Of a DNA stretch of 64,000 nt, positions 1 through 10,989 are shown in pieces. The notes beneath the pieces are model-generated. The model was given only the letters and a program-made list of their open reading frames with translations. It was not told the origin of the DNA and did no database searches. The DNA is from Liopterus haemorrhoidalis (taxonomy: Eukaryota; Arthropoda; Insecta; Coleoptera; Dytiscidae). Each line of letters starts with the position of its first letter. Position 1 is the first letter of the stretch. Both the position numbers and the translations under genes were made by a program. The stretch covers positions 181,476,071 to 181,540,070 of the forward strand of contig OZ020611.1 of assembly GCA_963971575.1 (NCBI GenBank), written 5' to 3'.

Positions 1-365
1 TCCCACTTTGTCCTTGGAGATGGTTCTGTCACCTCCATGAACTCATGTAAGTCCACAGAGATAGTATCCCCCATTAGCAAATGTATTATGCTTATGGAAA
101 GTCTGATTAAATTAAACTTTTTTAATACTTTATACATATTTAACAGTCACCATAAACACGCATTTTATGCCTAAAAACTGGTAAAATACAGTTTTTTTAA
201 GTCGTAGAAAATATAATAAAGTAAAATATTAAAATAAGTATCACAGAATTGAACTGCTGTAAGCTTAGCAGATCCAGATGGAAAAATTATGAGAATGACG
301 CTAAAAATCAATTCTGCCGGTAGTTCCTAAGAAGATCATATTAGTGGATGATCTTGACGAGTCGG
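1..365. other. unassigned left edge
   Basis: No recognisable coding frame, RNA gene or repeat end is visible. The sequence is AT-rich intergenic DNA leading up to the palindrome that begins near 366. Confidence 0.4.
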
Positions 366-424
366 TATAATAATAGTGTTTCTTTTTTAAATCGTCGTGT
401 AGGTGAAATAAATAATTAAGTCAT

Positions 425-464
425 GGAACGTTTCGCATTTATTTCAGTAAATGCATCTTCAGCC
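425..464 (-). ncRNA. hammerhead-like ribozyme motif, left arm
   Basis: On the minus strand the order is CTGAAGA, one T, stem II GCATTT/AAATGC closed by an ACTGAAAT loop, then GAAAC and GTT. AC/GT would form a minimal two-base-pair stem III with cleavage after the following T. The extra T before stem II departs from the canonical core, so catalytic activity is uncertain. Confidence 0.45.
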
Positions 465-555
465 GGTGATATTCAGTTATCATGAACCTTACATGACCTA
501 CCGGTACTTGACCTTCCACATCTTTCTTCACAGTTCATGATAACTGAATATCACA

Positions 556-595
556 GGCTGAAGATACATTTACTGAAATAAATGCGAAACGTTCC
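556..595 (+). ncRNA. hammerhead-like ribozyme motif, right arm
   Basis: This is the mirror copy of the left-arm motif. It keeps CTGAAGA and GAAACGTT, but the stem II closing base differs (ACATTT instead of GCATTT), which weakens the helix by one pair. It is probably a slightly decayed copy. Confidence 0.4.
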
Positions 596-645
596 ATGAC
601 TTAATTATTTATTTCACCTACACGACGATTTAAAAACGAAACACT

Positions 646-647
646 AT

Positions 648-707
<60 letters not shown>
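646..707. repeat. (TA)n microsatellite
   Basis: About 55-60 bp of nearly uninterrupted TA dinucleotides directly follow the right arm of the Penelope-type palindrome. The array may have grown from the AT-rich tail of that element. Confidence 0.9.
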
Positions 708-710
<3 letters not shown>

Positions 711-2189
711 TAATGTATATGTCTTGTATATATCTATTTTTGTTTAGAATTTCTATATTAATATAATGATAATTTTCAGAAAATCCTGAATTTTATGTAA
801 GACATTTTCGATAAGCGCGTCTTATTTATGTTGATAATGTTGATGATAATAAAAGTTTTCCGTGTTCTTGAAAAGTAATGTAACAATTTTCCATAATATC
901 GTGAAAAATGCATGAAAAGTTAAAAGAAAACAGGATTGTGAGTTTGGGCGAGACCCGTTGCGATGTTAATGTATTCGTCCTGTATTTTCTGGAGTAACCG
1001 TTACATACGTTAGCATGGTTCAGTGTTTACCCGAATCGGAGCCACCTTCGCTTCTTCCACTCACAAAACAAAAGAAGAAGTAAGAATCGCGAGTTAAGGT
1101 TGTGAGCGTAGGCAAAGAACTTGTACATCCCTATAACGAAGCACAAAAACTTTGGCTATAAAATAAAATGTGGTTACTGAACCGTTCAAATGTTCGTCAA
1201 CGGCAGTTTGGAACTTTCAGGAACTTCCGTTGCTCTGTTCTCTTGCGACGGGTTTTTTCACCTAATATGACATATCCTGTTTCCCGTTCTGAAGTATTAA
1301 AATATGTTCCGTTCACCAGAGTAGCAGATTTCGTTATGCATGCTTAAGATCTTCCATCAAGTTTATGTTTTTGTTTTGAATATTCGAGAAAACTTTCATG
1401 CTTGAAATATATACTGTTTCTGAAAACGGGTTTGTGGTTGACAGTTATGAACGATCGAATGATATGTTGTTGCTTTACCACTGCTGCTCTCCGATACTTT
1501 ACTCTGTCCTACTTTGCTGCTGGACTGCCTGATGAAATATTTCTTCCCTAATTTCACTCAAAATGGTGAAGGATTTCCATATTATTCGTGGTTTTTGTTA
1601 AATCTCACTCAACACAAACTAAAATACCAGATTTGTTATACTGTCTAACTATAATCTGAATATTTTCAACAAAAATCCAAGATTCATTTACTGAATAAAA
1701 AATAAATAAGGATATAATAATGAATTATTTTTTAAACCATCTTCAGTTTAACGTGTCTTGAGAAAATCATAAAATTATTCTACTTCTCTAAGACAATCCT
1801 TAGAAGAAATTCTGAGAAAAATTAAATCAATAATTTAAAAAATTATTTTTTAAACACTGTGTTCGTGTTGCCAAAGCTATTATGCGTTTTCGGGCTCTAA
1901 AAAAACTTCCAGATAGGTGGTTTCTGCAATAAACTGATTTTTTCCCTTACTATATTAATATTTATTACTGATTAATGTTAATTGTTAATTTTAATGTTAA
2001 ATTGTTAATGCTTTAATTTTATAACGATAAAATGGGAAAATAAATAACTATTCAACTAAAAACCTATTAAATATGAAAAATTATTAAGAAAAATGAAACT
2101 AGAAATTTAATATTATTTTTGGTCCCTTTTATCAATGGTAAATGAGAAATCCCCAAGAACAAAGATAACCAAGAACTGTTGTCAAATCT
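708..2189. other. unassigned AT-rich interval
   Basis: No convincing coding frame, terminal repeat or RNA gene was seen. The part near 930-1300 is less AT-rich than its surroundings but shows no recognisable domain in any frame. Confidence 0.4.
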
Positions 2190-2194
2190 GGGTT

Positions 2195-2705
2195 TCACAC
2201 AAGAACTCAGAGGTAGACGCTTACAGTGGACAGGACACGTGATGAGGATGAAGGGGGACAGACTATTCAGAACATATTGGAAATAAATTTGAACACCCGT
2301 CGACAGGCAGGAAGACTTCGCAAGAGATGGTGTGATCAGCTAACCCAGTGGTGTCCTCCATACAATCCGTGGACCGGACCCGGCCCGTGTTGGAATTTTA
2401 AACAGTCCGCATGAAATTTCTAAGATTTTTTGAATTGTATTATCTCGTCTTCTCTCCTCCGCTCTCAATTTTGAAGATGTGGCTACTAGTCCAACTCACT
2501 CCAGCCCATTAACCATTTCTGGCAGTAAACACTGCCCCGCTATAGGAAAAGGTTGGATGTCACTAAGTTAACCCAGGATCTAATAGTTATAAATATACCG
2601 GACATATTGAAATGCCTGGTAATTAATAGATCAAAATGAAGGATTTGTTCGAATGAGGCCAAAAGTCGACTGGACTCATAGTGCGTAAAAAGTAGAAGAA
2701 GAAGA
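2195..2705 (+). pseudogene. RTE-like LINE, C-terminal fragment
   Basis: Broken frames spell the usual C-terminal tail of an endonuclease/reverse-transcriptase ORF: a LQWTGHVMRMKGD segment, then a basic RRQAGRLRKRW segment before a DQL stretch. The same tail is typical of many insect non-LTR elements after the RT domain. Frameshifts and stops separate the pieces, and the RT core is missing. Related but differently placed fragments lie at 2860-3085 (minus), 9850-10440 (minus) and 51965-54570 (minus). Confidence 0.6.
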
Positions 2706-2859
2706 AACTTAATATTTTATTTTAGGCCGAAGGTAGGAAGTTTTACAGGAAGACCAATTGCGCGAATCTGGAATTTAAGCCCAGAAACACTATAGGCCGG
2801 TTACTGAAAGCTGAGTTAACTATAACCAAATAGTTAGAAAATGGTTGGAAATTTTATGT

Positions 2860-3085
2860 CCCTGTCTTACTCCTCATTCAATTTAGATTACATTTGATCT
2901 TTCAAGAATTAGCTGTTGCTATAGTGTTGATGTATTTTACTATCTGGTTGTAGCGATAATCCATTCTGCTATCATTTAATGCTGCTAGTATGGGCCCTTA
3001 GTTCAACAGTATCAAAAGCTTTTTCGAAGTCGAGATTATATGTACATAGGTCCTCCCAATTAGAGAATTGTCGACTTTGATTTGT
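2860..3085 (-). pseudogene. LINE reverse transcriptase core fragment
   Basis: The minus strand encodes LDFEKAFDTVE, the RT motif that contains the first catalytic aspartate. It is followed by a segment resembling ALNDSRMDYRYNQIVKYI, as expected for RTE/Jockey-type RTs. Two adjacent stops and a frame change show that it is dead. It is opposite in orientation to the C-terminal fragment at 2195-2705, so it is a separate insertion or an inverted piece. Confidence 0.65.
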
Positions 3086-3765
3086 AGCCACATAGTATTT
3101 GTTTGCATGATTGCAACCTAATCACCATAACCACCTATTACAACTTAAAGGAAGCGAAATATACTTAAAATTAATATAAATATAGTAGAATATGTTTTCC
3201 ACTTGATACGAATGTTGTGAACAAATTTCTTAAAAATAATAGTTGATTGATTATTTTAGAAACCACCTGTCGACAAAAATCGGCATAATTGAGTTTATTC
3301 TAGATGCAGAAGACCATGCAGTAAGTCTTCACTTTACTCCTGTTTCATTGCTTTGAAATACCCGTTTGTTGCAGAAACCCTTCAAATACCACAACATTCG
3401 TACAGTTGGCAGACATGAGCTCTTAATAATTGTTGCGTTGTTTCTAACGAATTGAAATTGAGTGGGATCAAAGATGATATTAAGTTTTTAATTCATTAGT
3501 TTTTTCTTTTTTTTTTTATAAAATAAAATTTTTAATTGGTTAATTTGTTGAATTGCTATTTTTTCCAGTTATATCATTTAAAAGTGGTAAGTATTAATAT
3601 CCTTAGTAACAAATATTAAAAATGTAATGATAAAAAGCAGTTTATTGCAAAAACCACATAGGTGCAAGTTGGATAACTTTTTAATTTTAGAGCTTTAGTA
3701 GGGTTAACTACACCAAGAGTGTTTAGGAAGTATTTTTTAAATTAATGATTTATTTTTATTATGAG
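3086..3765. other. unassigned AT-rich interval
   Basis: No gene or repeat end was recognised. It lies between LINE debris and a tRNA-derived SINE. Confidence 0.35.
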
Positions 3766-3767
3766 AA

Positions 3768-4045
3768 CGGTCGTGGCTCAGTTAGTTAATGTGTGGACTA
3801 CTGAGCGGCGGGGCCCGGGTTCATTCCCCGGTACCGGAAAAACACCTTACATTTTTCCGACCGTTTCTCCCTCGGAAGGCATCGGGCAACCACCGAGGTA
3901 AAAGCCCTAGTACAGTTTCCCCAAAATAATTAGTGGTTCGGATTCCACGATAATAAATTGTAGGTCCCATACGATTGTGTTATATACAGGCAACACACAC
4001 AACACAACTGTATGCGGGGAAATCGCCTACGCTCGGAATATGTTC
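3768..4045 (+). mobile_element. tRNA-derived SINE
   Basis: The head looks like a tRNA gene with pol III control boxes: an A-box-like TGGCTCAGTTAGTT and a B-box-like GGGTTCATTCCC. The acceptor-stem halves do not pair as in a functional tRNA, so this is a SINE head. The unrelated body continues to a conserved end (TGTATGCGGGGAAATC). A second copy of that end, TGTATGCAGGGAAATC, occurs at 9176-9245, which shows that the family is dispersed. Confidence 0.65.
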
Positions 4046-4194
4046 AGTACGAATTTGTCAGTTCAAAGCATCGAATATGTTCAGGACGAACTTGTCAATT
4101 CAGAGCATCGAGCATCGGCACTCTAAGAAGAAGAATTTTTATTATCGACAAATTGTTCCTAGCTATACTTAGCTAGTAATGAATCTAATGCTCG

Positions 4195-4370
4195 TAATGA
4201 GTTGTTTGACTCTGAATGGTCAAGGACCTCAAGGAGTTTGGAAAACTCTGGATGGTCAGGGACCTCAAGGAGCTCTGTTTGTTTTATTTGACTCTAAATG
4301 TTCAGGGACCTCAAGGAGTTTGGTGAAACTCTGGATGGTCAGGAACCTCAGGGAGGGGGACAAAACTAAC
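4195..4370 (+). repeat. ~40-bp tandem repeat, about four units
   Basis: The units share GACTCTGAATGGTCAGGGAC followed by CTCAAGGAG. Spacing between units is about 40-45 bp and the copies have diverged. One ORF of 93 residues crosses the array with a periodic GQGPQG-like peptide, but this looks like repeat translation, not a gene. Confidence 0.7.
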
Positions 4371-4394
4371 ATTATGTTTTCATTTCCTCTGTTT

Positions 4395-4870
4395 TATTTT
4401 GCAGTTGTTAAATTCAGAAGATGCCGCGAGGACGTGGTAGGAGCAGGACGGCCGCATTAGGATAGCAAGTTGTTTTATTTTTAGCAGATACCGCGAGGAC
4501 GCGGCAAGACCAGAGCGGCCGTGTTAAGATCAGGACTAGTTCTTGGAATTTCTTTGTAATATATTACGTTAGCAACTATTATTAACAACTTATTTAGTTA
4601 ACAACTTATTTGTGCTTGGATTTGTGTACGGCCGTATTAGGATAGCAAGTTGTTTTATTTTGTAGTTAAAATTTGTAGAAGCCGCGAGGACGTGGCAAGA
4701 TCAGGACGGCCGTGTTAGGATCAGGACTAGTTCTTGGACATCCTTTGTAATATGTTACCATAGCAACTATAACATGATGACATATATGTGACAAATTGTA
4801 TCGTAAATAGACGTTGTAATAAATGCTTGTTTGTGTTTTAATCTGTGTGTTTTAATTGATATTATTAGAA
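4395..4870 (+). repeat. GC-rich CCGCGAGGACG repeats with short RGR peptide
   Basis: Three diverged copies of a segment centred on GCCGCGAGGACGTGG and ACGGCCG occur at about 4421, 4487 and 4680. The first could encode MPRGRGRSRTAALG and is preceded by a pyrimidine tract ending in CAG, like a splice acceptor. The later copies lack the same open frame. The segment ends near 4868 with an AATAAA-type signal and a palindromic AACGCTAGAAAGCGTT. It could be a decayed LTR or the terminal part of an unknown element; I cannot name it. Confidence 0.45.
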
Positions 4871-5439
4871 ACGCTAGAAAGCGTTACAAATATTTTTTGT
4901 CTTAAATTTGTACTTTTCATGTATTAAGGGAAGAGCTAAACGTGAAAACTTGCATTTTTGTGTAGGAACTTAAAAAAAATACGTAATAGTGACCATATTA
5001 GTCCTCAATATACACAAATTGGAAATATGGTCACAAAACCAGGACACAGGAGACCAAATCTTAACTTGGGCTATCGCGTCAATGATGATGTTGATAAAAA
5101 TAAAAAATATCTATTAAAAACATAGTGCTTTGGAAAAATGACTGATGTTTGAACTGTTGTTAACGAGATTCTGTAAGTATTTATAGCAAAGAATTTACGA
5201 ATTCTTTGATAGAAAATGGAGGTCCTGTAGCAGGGGCGGACTGGCCCTAAAATTTTTGTGTGGAAAAAAATGTTACCAGCCCATTAATAAAAAATCAGCT
5301 GTGGCCACCACAGGACCGACCGCCATCATAAAGTACTTGTATAAAATACATTCTAGCAGAAGAGTAGAAATAACTTGGCCTAATATTTTCTAACAGAGAT
5401 ATTATTTATCATGACCATGGAAACGTTACATGTAAGTAT

Positions 5440-5700
5440 AAAAAATTGAGACAGGCTGGGCGGGGTTATGCAATTTTCAATATCTTAATGAACCTTGCTA
5501 TATATATAAAAAAAAAAAGAAAAAATACTGCACATATTTAGAAACTTAAATAATGGTATTAGCCATTCGAATTAAAATTAATAAAATATTTTAACATAAA
5601 ATTTATTTTGGCATCCCAAATAATCATCATTCACTTACTAAAACCTGCGAACCCTGAAATGTGTGAAAATTCACACTTCACATCAATTTTTTAATTTTCA
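5440..5700 (+). repeat. repeat X, 3' portion (copy 1)
   Basis: This segment matches 43735-43980 and 47680-47820. Shared landmarks are AATCTTAATGAACCTTGCTA, CTAAATAATGGTATTAG and the palindromic end CTGAAATGTGTGAAAATTCA. It lies inside the hAT element, so it is either an internal part of that element that was copied elsewhere or a later insertion. No target duplication was found. Confidence 0.6.
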
Positions 5701-6639
5701 ATTTTTGATACTTTTGGACAATTTTATTTGATGGCCTATTAATAAAGTTGTGTGCTAGCCACTAAATCTTCAATTTTTTTCTAAACTATTTAAAGTCTGA
5801 GGATTTCAAAAATTCAAACCAAAGGTCTCTATCTCTTACCGTTTTGGAGATATGATTGTTTGGAAAATTAAAGTTGGCATTTCCATATTTAAAAAAATGA
5901 TAAATACATAATAATATTAAAAAAATAATAAATAAAATAATGTAAACCTATGTTTGTTAATAATAATAATAATAATAATAGTTTATTCATTTAGCTAATG
6001 CTAGTAAGATCTATATTAACAAACATAAACATTATAATAAACATTCAAATCAAATTTAATCCTTATTTTGTCAATTTAAACCATTATTTGTCCACTTAGT
6101 TCATGCAAAACGTGATTTTTGTCAAATTTAAATATCGATTTTTCGTAATTTAGTGCTTTAAAATTTTAATAACATATTTGATTTAATTGTTTGGGACCTT
6201 AAAAATAAGTAGGTCGTAAAATAAGGTTCCAAACTTGTTGCAAATTGGTTTGTAATGTTTTCTACAATAATTTCAAAACTGTATTACTGTGATAAATCAT
6301 ATTTTGAATGTTATTTTCTCAAATGATTTTAATATCAGCCCTGCCTTCGAAATCCTGTAAACTATGAAAATTCACAGTTTATATATTTTTTCAGATAAAC
6401 ATGTTTCGTCGCATAAATGTTTACGTAATTCCTGCTAATGATATAAAAATAAAATTTCCTTATCAACTTATTTAAGAGGATTAATTATTTTTTTAATCCC
6501 ATTACTAATTCATTTATGGTTAACAAAACATCGAGATAACATTAAAATGTCTTTCTTATAAATTATAAGTTATTTTTTGTACGTACATATGTATTTTAAC
6601 ATTGAATATATTGGGTCTCGTGAAAGTGTAGTTATTTTT

Positions 6640-7500
6640 GGAAATTTGGGTATTAAATCAAAAACTATATCTCAAAAATGGTAATAAATAGAGACCTAAG
6701 GTTTAAATCTTTAAAAAAATTAGTTTTACGATGGTTTTTCTGTAATATTTGGTCCGTAATGACCTAAAACTAATTGGTAAAATTTTGATTTTTTTGTAAT
6801 TTTAAATATTCATATCTCAAAAAAGGTAAGACATAGAGATTTGAGGTTTGAATTTTTGGAATTCTCACACCTTGTTTTGTCTAGAAAAATTAATGTTTGG
6901 TCCGTTATGACCTAAAACTATTGAAAATTTAGATTTTTTTGTAATTTTAAAAATTCATATCAAAAAAAAGGTAAGACAGAGATTTGAGGTTTGAATTTTT
7001 GGAATTCTCACACCTTGTTTTGTCTAGAAAAAATTAATGTTTGGTCCGTAATGACCTAAAACTATTGAAAATTTTGATTTTTTTTTTTTGTAATTTTAAA
7101 AATTCATATCTCAAAAAAGGTAAGAAATAGGGACTTGAGGTTTGAATTTTTGGAATTCTCACACCTTGTTTTGTCTCGAAAAATATAATATTTGGTACGT
7201 AATGACTTAAAACTATTAGGGAAAATTTTGATTTTTTTTTTGGATTTTTAAAAAATTTATATCTCATAAAAGGTAAGAAATAAAGACGAAGTTTGAATTT
7301 TTGGAATTCTCACACCTTGTTTTGTCTAGAAAAAAATAATGTTTGGTCCGTAATGACCTAAAACTATTAGGGAAAATTTTGATTTTAATGGAATTTAAAA
7401 AAATCTTATCTCAAAAAAGGTAAGAAATAGAGACTTTTTGACCGGTTTAAATTTTTGGAATTCTCACATCTTATTTTGTCTAGAAAAAATTAATGTTTAT
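6640..7500 (+). repeat. ~150-bp tandem array inside the hAT element
   Basis: The landmark GGAATTCTCACACC recurs at about 6859, 7002, 7153, 7304 and 7458, giving periods of 143, 151, 151 and 154 bp. Units also share TTTGGTCCGTAATGACCTAA and CATATCTCAAAAAAGGTAAG. A degenerate unit precedes them near 6650. An inverted, diverged unit lies at about 5790-5870, where the CTCTTACCGTTTTGGAGATA stretch mirrors the forward motif. Confidence 0.85.
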
Positions 7501-7642
7501 TTTAGTCTGCTTTTAATAAATTTTAATGTTGAAAAACTCCGTTCACAGGACCCTTGTGTTACAGACATATAGTAGATATTTTATGCTTGACCAAGTATAG
7601 AATAAGCGTTACTTAACATGTTATATCGGAATAATAGATATA

Positions 7643-8285
7643 TTATAACAAAAAATAGGACAATTTTTGCAAGCTTTTCAATGAGGATAAAATGGCATGT
7701 TTATCAATTTCTACTTCATCAGTAGAATGTTCATTTTCGTTTAATTTTTTGAAAGTTTCACTAACATTTACCTTTAAAATATTCCATTGAGATTTAAAAT
7801 GTTGTAATTCTGAAATAATATTGTGTTGAGTTGCTTCTGGATTAAACTGTATAAAAATACAGCTTAAATTTTGAAATGCGTTTTCAGGAATATTTTCAGA
7901 ATTTTTTTTTGAATTCAAACATGCGTAGTCATAATAAAGTAATAGGTTTTTTGGAAAACGATTTTCCATGCTTTGAATTGCAGTATTTAGTATGTAATTG
8001 TAAGTATTTATTTCATACCGCTTGGATGAATCTCTTACCGGTTCATCCATAGTTTCTTTACCGTCCATTTGTTTTCTTTTGCGTATTCTAATATCCGGTA
8101 ATGCATGTTCAACTTCGACATCACATTGAATTTCATCCAGTTTATTATTTACATAATTAACAAACAAATCTTTACATCGTTAAATTTTCGTGATATATCC
8201 TTTAATGACTTAGTTGCATTCATAACCATACGATGAGCTTTGATGAAATCTATGCTCCTTTCTTGCAAACGTGACTCATCTCATA
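7643..8285 (-). pseudogene. hAT transposase fragment (ZMYM1-like)
   Basis: A 174-codon open stretch resembles the middle of ZMYM1/TTF-type hAT transposases. It has a RKRK-rich segment, then a RYEINTYNYILNTAIQSMEN segment, a DYACLNSKK segment and a SELQHFKSQWNILK segment. The frame just upstream (to about 8285) reads ESRLQERSIDFIKAHRMVMN, continuing the same protein after a one-base frameshift near 8175. The N-terminal zinc-finger part and the C-terminal dimerisation region are absent. It lies within, and is probably the relic transposase of, the element with TIRs at 5231 and 8967. Confidence 0.7.
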
Positions 8286-8975
8286 AGAATAGAAAATATT
8301 TACTATAATCTCTCAGAACAGTTAATAGTGTAATTTTGATTTGAAGCAAATTTTTGTAGAATCGATTTAATGAAAATTTTTAAAAATGGCTGTAACTTAA
8401 GAAGAAATTTAAAAAAATAACTTTTTTTAAGGGCGGGAGGAGACAATACACGCCCTCCCGCCCCATGGATTCAACACTGATTTTATATGTATAAGTGTAA
8501 ATATTTATAGTACAGTAGGCCCGAGTCTTGCACGGGCCTTGGTTTTAATGTCGAGCCTAATCACGGTGAGCCGGGTTGGTCCATAAACGTACAAAATATT
8601 TCGGGCCTTTTAAATTGCCTTTGGGGCTTTTTAATTGCCTTTTAAAAGACTGACTGCGTTTCAAAATTTACTTTGGACTAATTTTGTAGTGGTGGTATAT
8701 ATTTTCGTGTTCGGACCGAGTCGGGCGGGCTGTTCTAACTTCAGACTCGGGTTGGGCCGGGTAAAATAACTATAAAATAAATAATAAAGGCCCACACATA
8801 TACCTTTATTACACCTATAAATTGAAATTTATCGTACTTAATGAAAGAGAAATAAATATATATATTACGACATAACGGTATATTATGTACATAGTTAGAA
8901 AACGGCCCAATTTGTATACGGCCCATGTGGAATTTTCCACATTTTCCACATGGCCAGTCCGCCCCTGTCCTGTAG

Positions 8976-9849
8976 GGAACAATAGTAGCGCAGATGACTA
9001 GTGTGTGCAACTTGCTGTACATAACGTACCATGTGCAGTTAGCAATACCGCCAAATATTTTTAAAATAGTTTGCCAGTCATTTTTCTTTGAAAAGTCGAA
9101 GTCTCGTTACCGAGGTAGCCTATGAGAATTTTCCCAAAAACAAATAAAAGTTGATCTGAAGCTACATTAAACAATAGGTCTCATACATCTGTATACACAC
9201 AACAAGCACTACACGGATGTATGCAGGGAAATCATCACGCTCAGTAATGAGTTAAAGAATACTGATGATGAATATAAAAAATGTTGTTTCATATTAAATA
9301 AGTACTTTTGACACCCAAAATGTGTGGATATTACCATTTACAATAAATATTTTGAATATATCATTAAATTGTGGCAATATAATAATATAGTTTCAGGATA
9401 TTCTAATTTCAATTAGTTGAATACACAATAGTGAATAAATAATAAACTGTCCGTTACTGTATGACATCAGATTTTATTTGTATTTATTTAGTGGAGCATT
9501 TAACAGCGGCACACTATATTACAAATTATTTCATTAGATAATCTTCAATTAACTTGTTTCAATTTAAACACTAAAATAATTAACAATAATAACAAAATAA
9601 ACTAGTAAACAAGAAAAATTCGTTTATTATTTCAAAATTTGTGGTAAATTCGTAATTACGACGTATATGTATATACCAGTGGTACAGTGACATGCTATCC
9701 ATATGTGCAGGGTATGCATTGTGCACCCTAAATATTTTTCAGAATTGTGCTCTAAAATATTTTGTAGTCTGCACTTATTTTACTATGTTTTAGTTCAATA
9801 TTGAAGGTATGTTTTAGTAGGGCGTAATTAAGCCGAATGCGATTTTTTT
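8976..9849. other. unassigned interval with a SINE scrap
   Basis: Mostly AT-rich with no recognised gene. The exception is 9176-9250, which matches the 3' body of the SINE at 3768-4045 (GGTCTCATACATCTGTATAC and TGTATGCAGGGAAATC). Confidence 0.5.
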
Positions 9850-10440
9850 CTGGAAGAATTAACTCATCATCATCACTAGCTTTTACAGCTCTTATAGAGC
9901 TTTTGCCTTCACAACGATTCGCCTCCAGTCTGTACAATTTGGAGCTAGTCTGCGCCAGTTATTCCTTTTTAGTTGAGGTCTTTGAATGCACTATCCATCC
10001 ATCTGGTACGCGGTCTTCCCCTCGGCATATTTGCATATTATCGGTATTTGGAAATCTGATCATGTGCCCTAGCCAGCGTATTCTGGCCCTCTTGATAAAC
10101 CTGATAACATCATGATCTTCATACAACCTTCGTAACTCTTCATTTCTCCATATTCTCCATATTCTATCTTCTTGTACCGGACCATATATACGGCGCAATA
10201 CTTTCCTATCTAAAATCCTGAGCTGTTCTTCTTGCTCTTGTCGCAACGTCCAACACTCGCTACCATACGTAAGTACTGACCGAATTATCGTTTTGTACAG
10301 TCTTCTCTTTGTATTCTTGACGAATTTTTATAGATTTCTAGTTTTGAAGAAATCCAACAGACTATACTACCTAGATATTTAAATTCATTCGCTTTTGCAA
10401 TTTGTAGGTCTAAGATGGTATTTGGACAGTTCCACCTAGC
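9850..10440 (-). pseudogene. RTE-like LINE, RT C-terminal fragment
   Basis: The minus strand reads YGSECWTLRQEQEEQLRILD, then RKVLRRIYGP, RIRWLGHMIRF, and further on NWRRLAPNCTDWRRIVVKAK. This is the conserved order C-terminal to the RT palm in RTE-like and related non-LTR elements. The RT catalytic core is missing, and stops and frameshifts break the rest. The family matches the C-terminal piece at 2195-2705 in type but not in orientation. Confidence 0.75.
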
Positions 10441-10985
10441 CAACCTAGACATTCTTTGGAAGAATTAGCTCAGCTAGCGAATAATTTACTCTGTCTCTGC
10501 ACCTAGCTTGCTATTAAGCCACATATAAGAGAGCGAGACGGTGACACAGAGAACATCCGTGGCCTGTACACGAGAGCTGTGCGCTGGAATATTATCTGCG
10601 AATTCGGCACACGAATTATCCCAAATATGGGCCGAATGAGTAAATCTGTGTGTGCTAGAAACAAAGCAATTGCCTCGTTGTTGCAGTACATGCTGTAACT
10701 TAAAGCTAGTAGGTAATATTGGCATTTTTGTATTACAAAATTAGATTGTTTAATTGTCGTCGAAAAAAAAAAAGTTTTTAATTTTTGGCTTTAAAATCTT
10801 TGACGCAGTTGTGCAGTATTTAAATGACTTTCGATATCCAGCATTTATGGTAAAGTAAAAGAAAATATTATTGAAAGAAATGACAAGCGTTTAGAATTAA
10901 AATACAAATAATTATTTTGCTTATTTTTATATATACATATATCAAGTTTAGTTCCTAACTAGAGGCTTCTTGTGGAAATTGCCAC
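10441..10985. other. unassigned interval
   Basis: Short overlapping frames on the minus strand (10486-10725) have no recognisable domain. The segment 10500-10700 is less AT-rich than its surroundings. Confidence 0.35.
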
Positions 10986-10989
10986 AATC

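Larger units (their letters stand above)
366..654. mobile_element. Penelope-type 3' ends as an inverted pair
   Basis: Two arms of about 122 bp (366-487 and 533-654) are near-perfect reverse complements around a spacer of about 45 bp. Read outward from the centre, each arm has the pattern CTGAAGA, a 5-6 bp stem, then GAAACGTT. This is the layout of hammerhead-like motifs in the 3' region of Penelope-like retroelements. No protein-coding part remains, so both copies would be extreme 5' truncations joined head to head. The assignment rests on architecture, not on protein homology. A plain foldback MITE is the alternative. Confidence 0.5.
5223..8975. mobile_element. hAT transposon with TIRs and 8-bp TSD
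   Basis: The element spans 5231-8967. Both ends carry the identical 16-bp terminal inverted repeat CAGGGGCGGACTGGCC, and both sides have the 8-bp direct repeat TCCTGTAG (5223-5230 and 8968-8975). An 8-bp duplication with CAG-type ends is the hallmark of hAT elements. Inside are a broken ZMYM1-like transposase on the minus strand, a ~150-bp tandem array and a repeat X segment. The element is therefore defective, though its ends are intact enough to be mobilised in trans in principle (inference). Confidence 0.9.

Noticed and set aside
3768..3840. Possible functional tRNA gene
   Set aside because: A and B boxes are present, but the outer stems do not pair and a SINE body follows with a second dispersed copy.
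6600..7500. CRISPR-like array
   Set aside because: The repeats are long contiguous tandem units in eukaryotic DNA without spacer structure.
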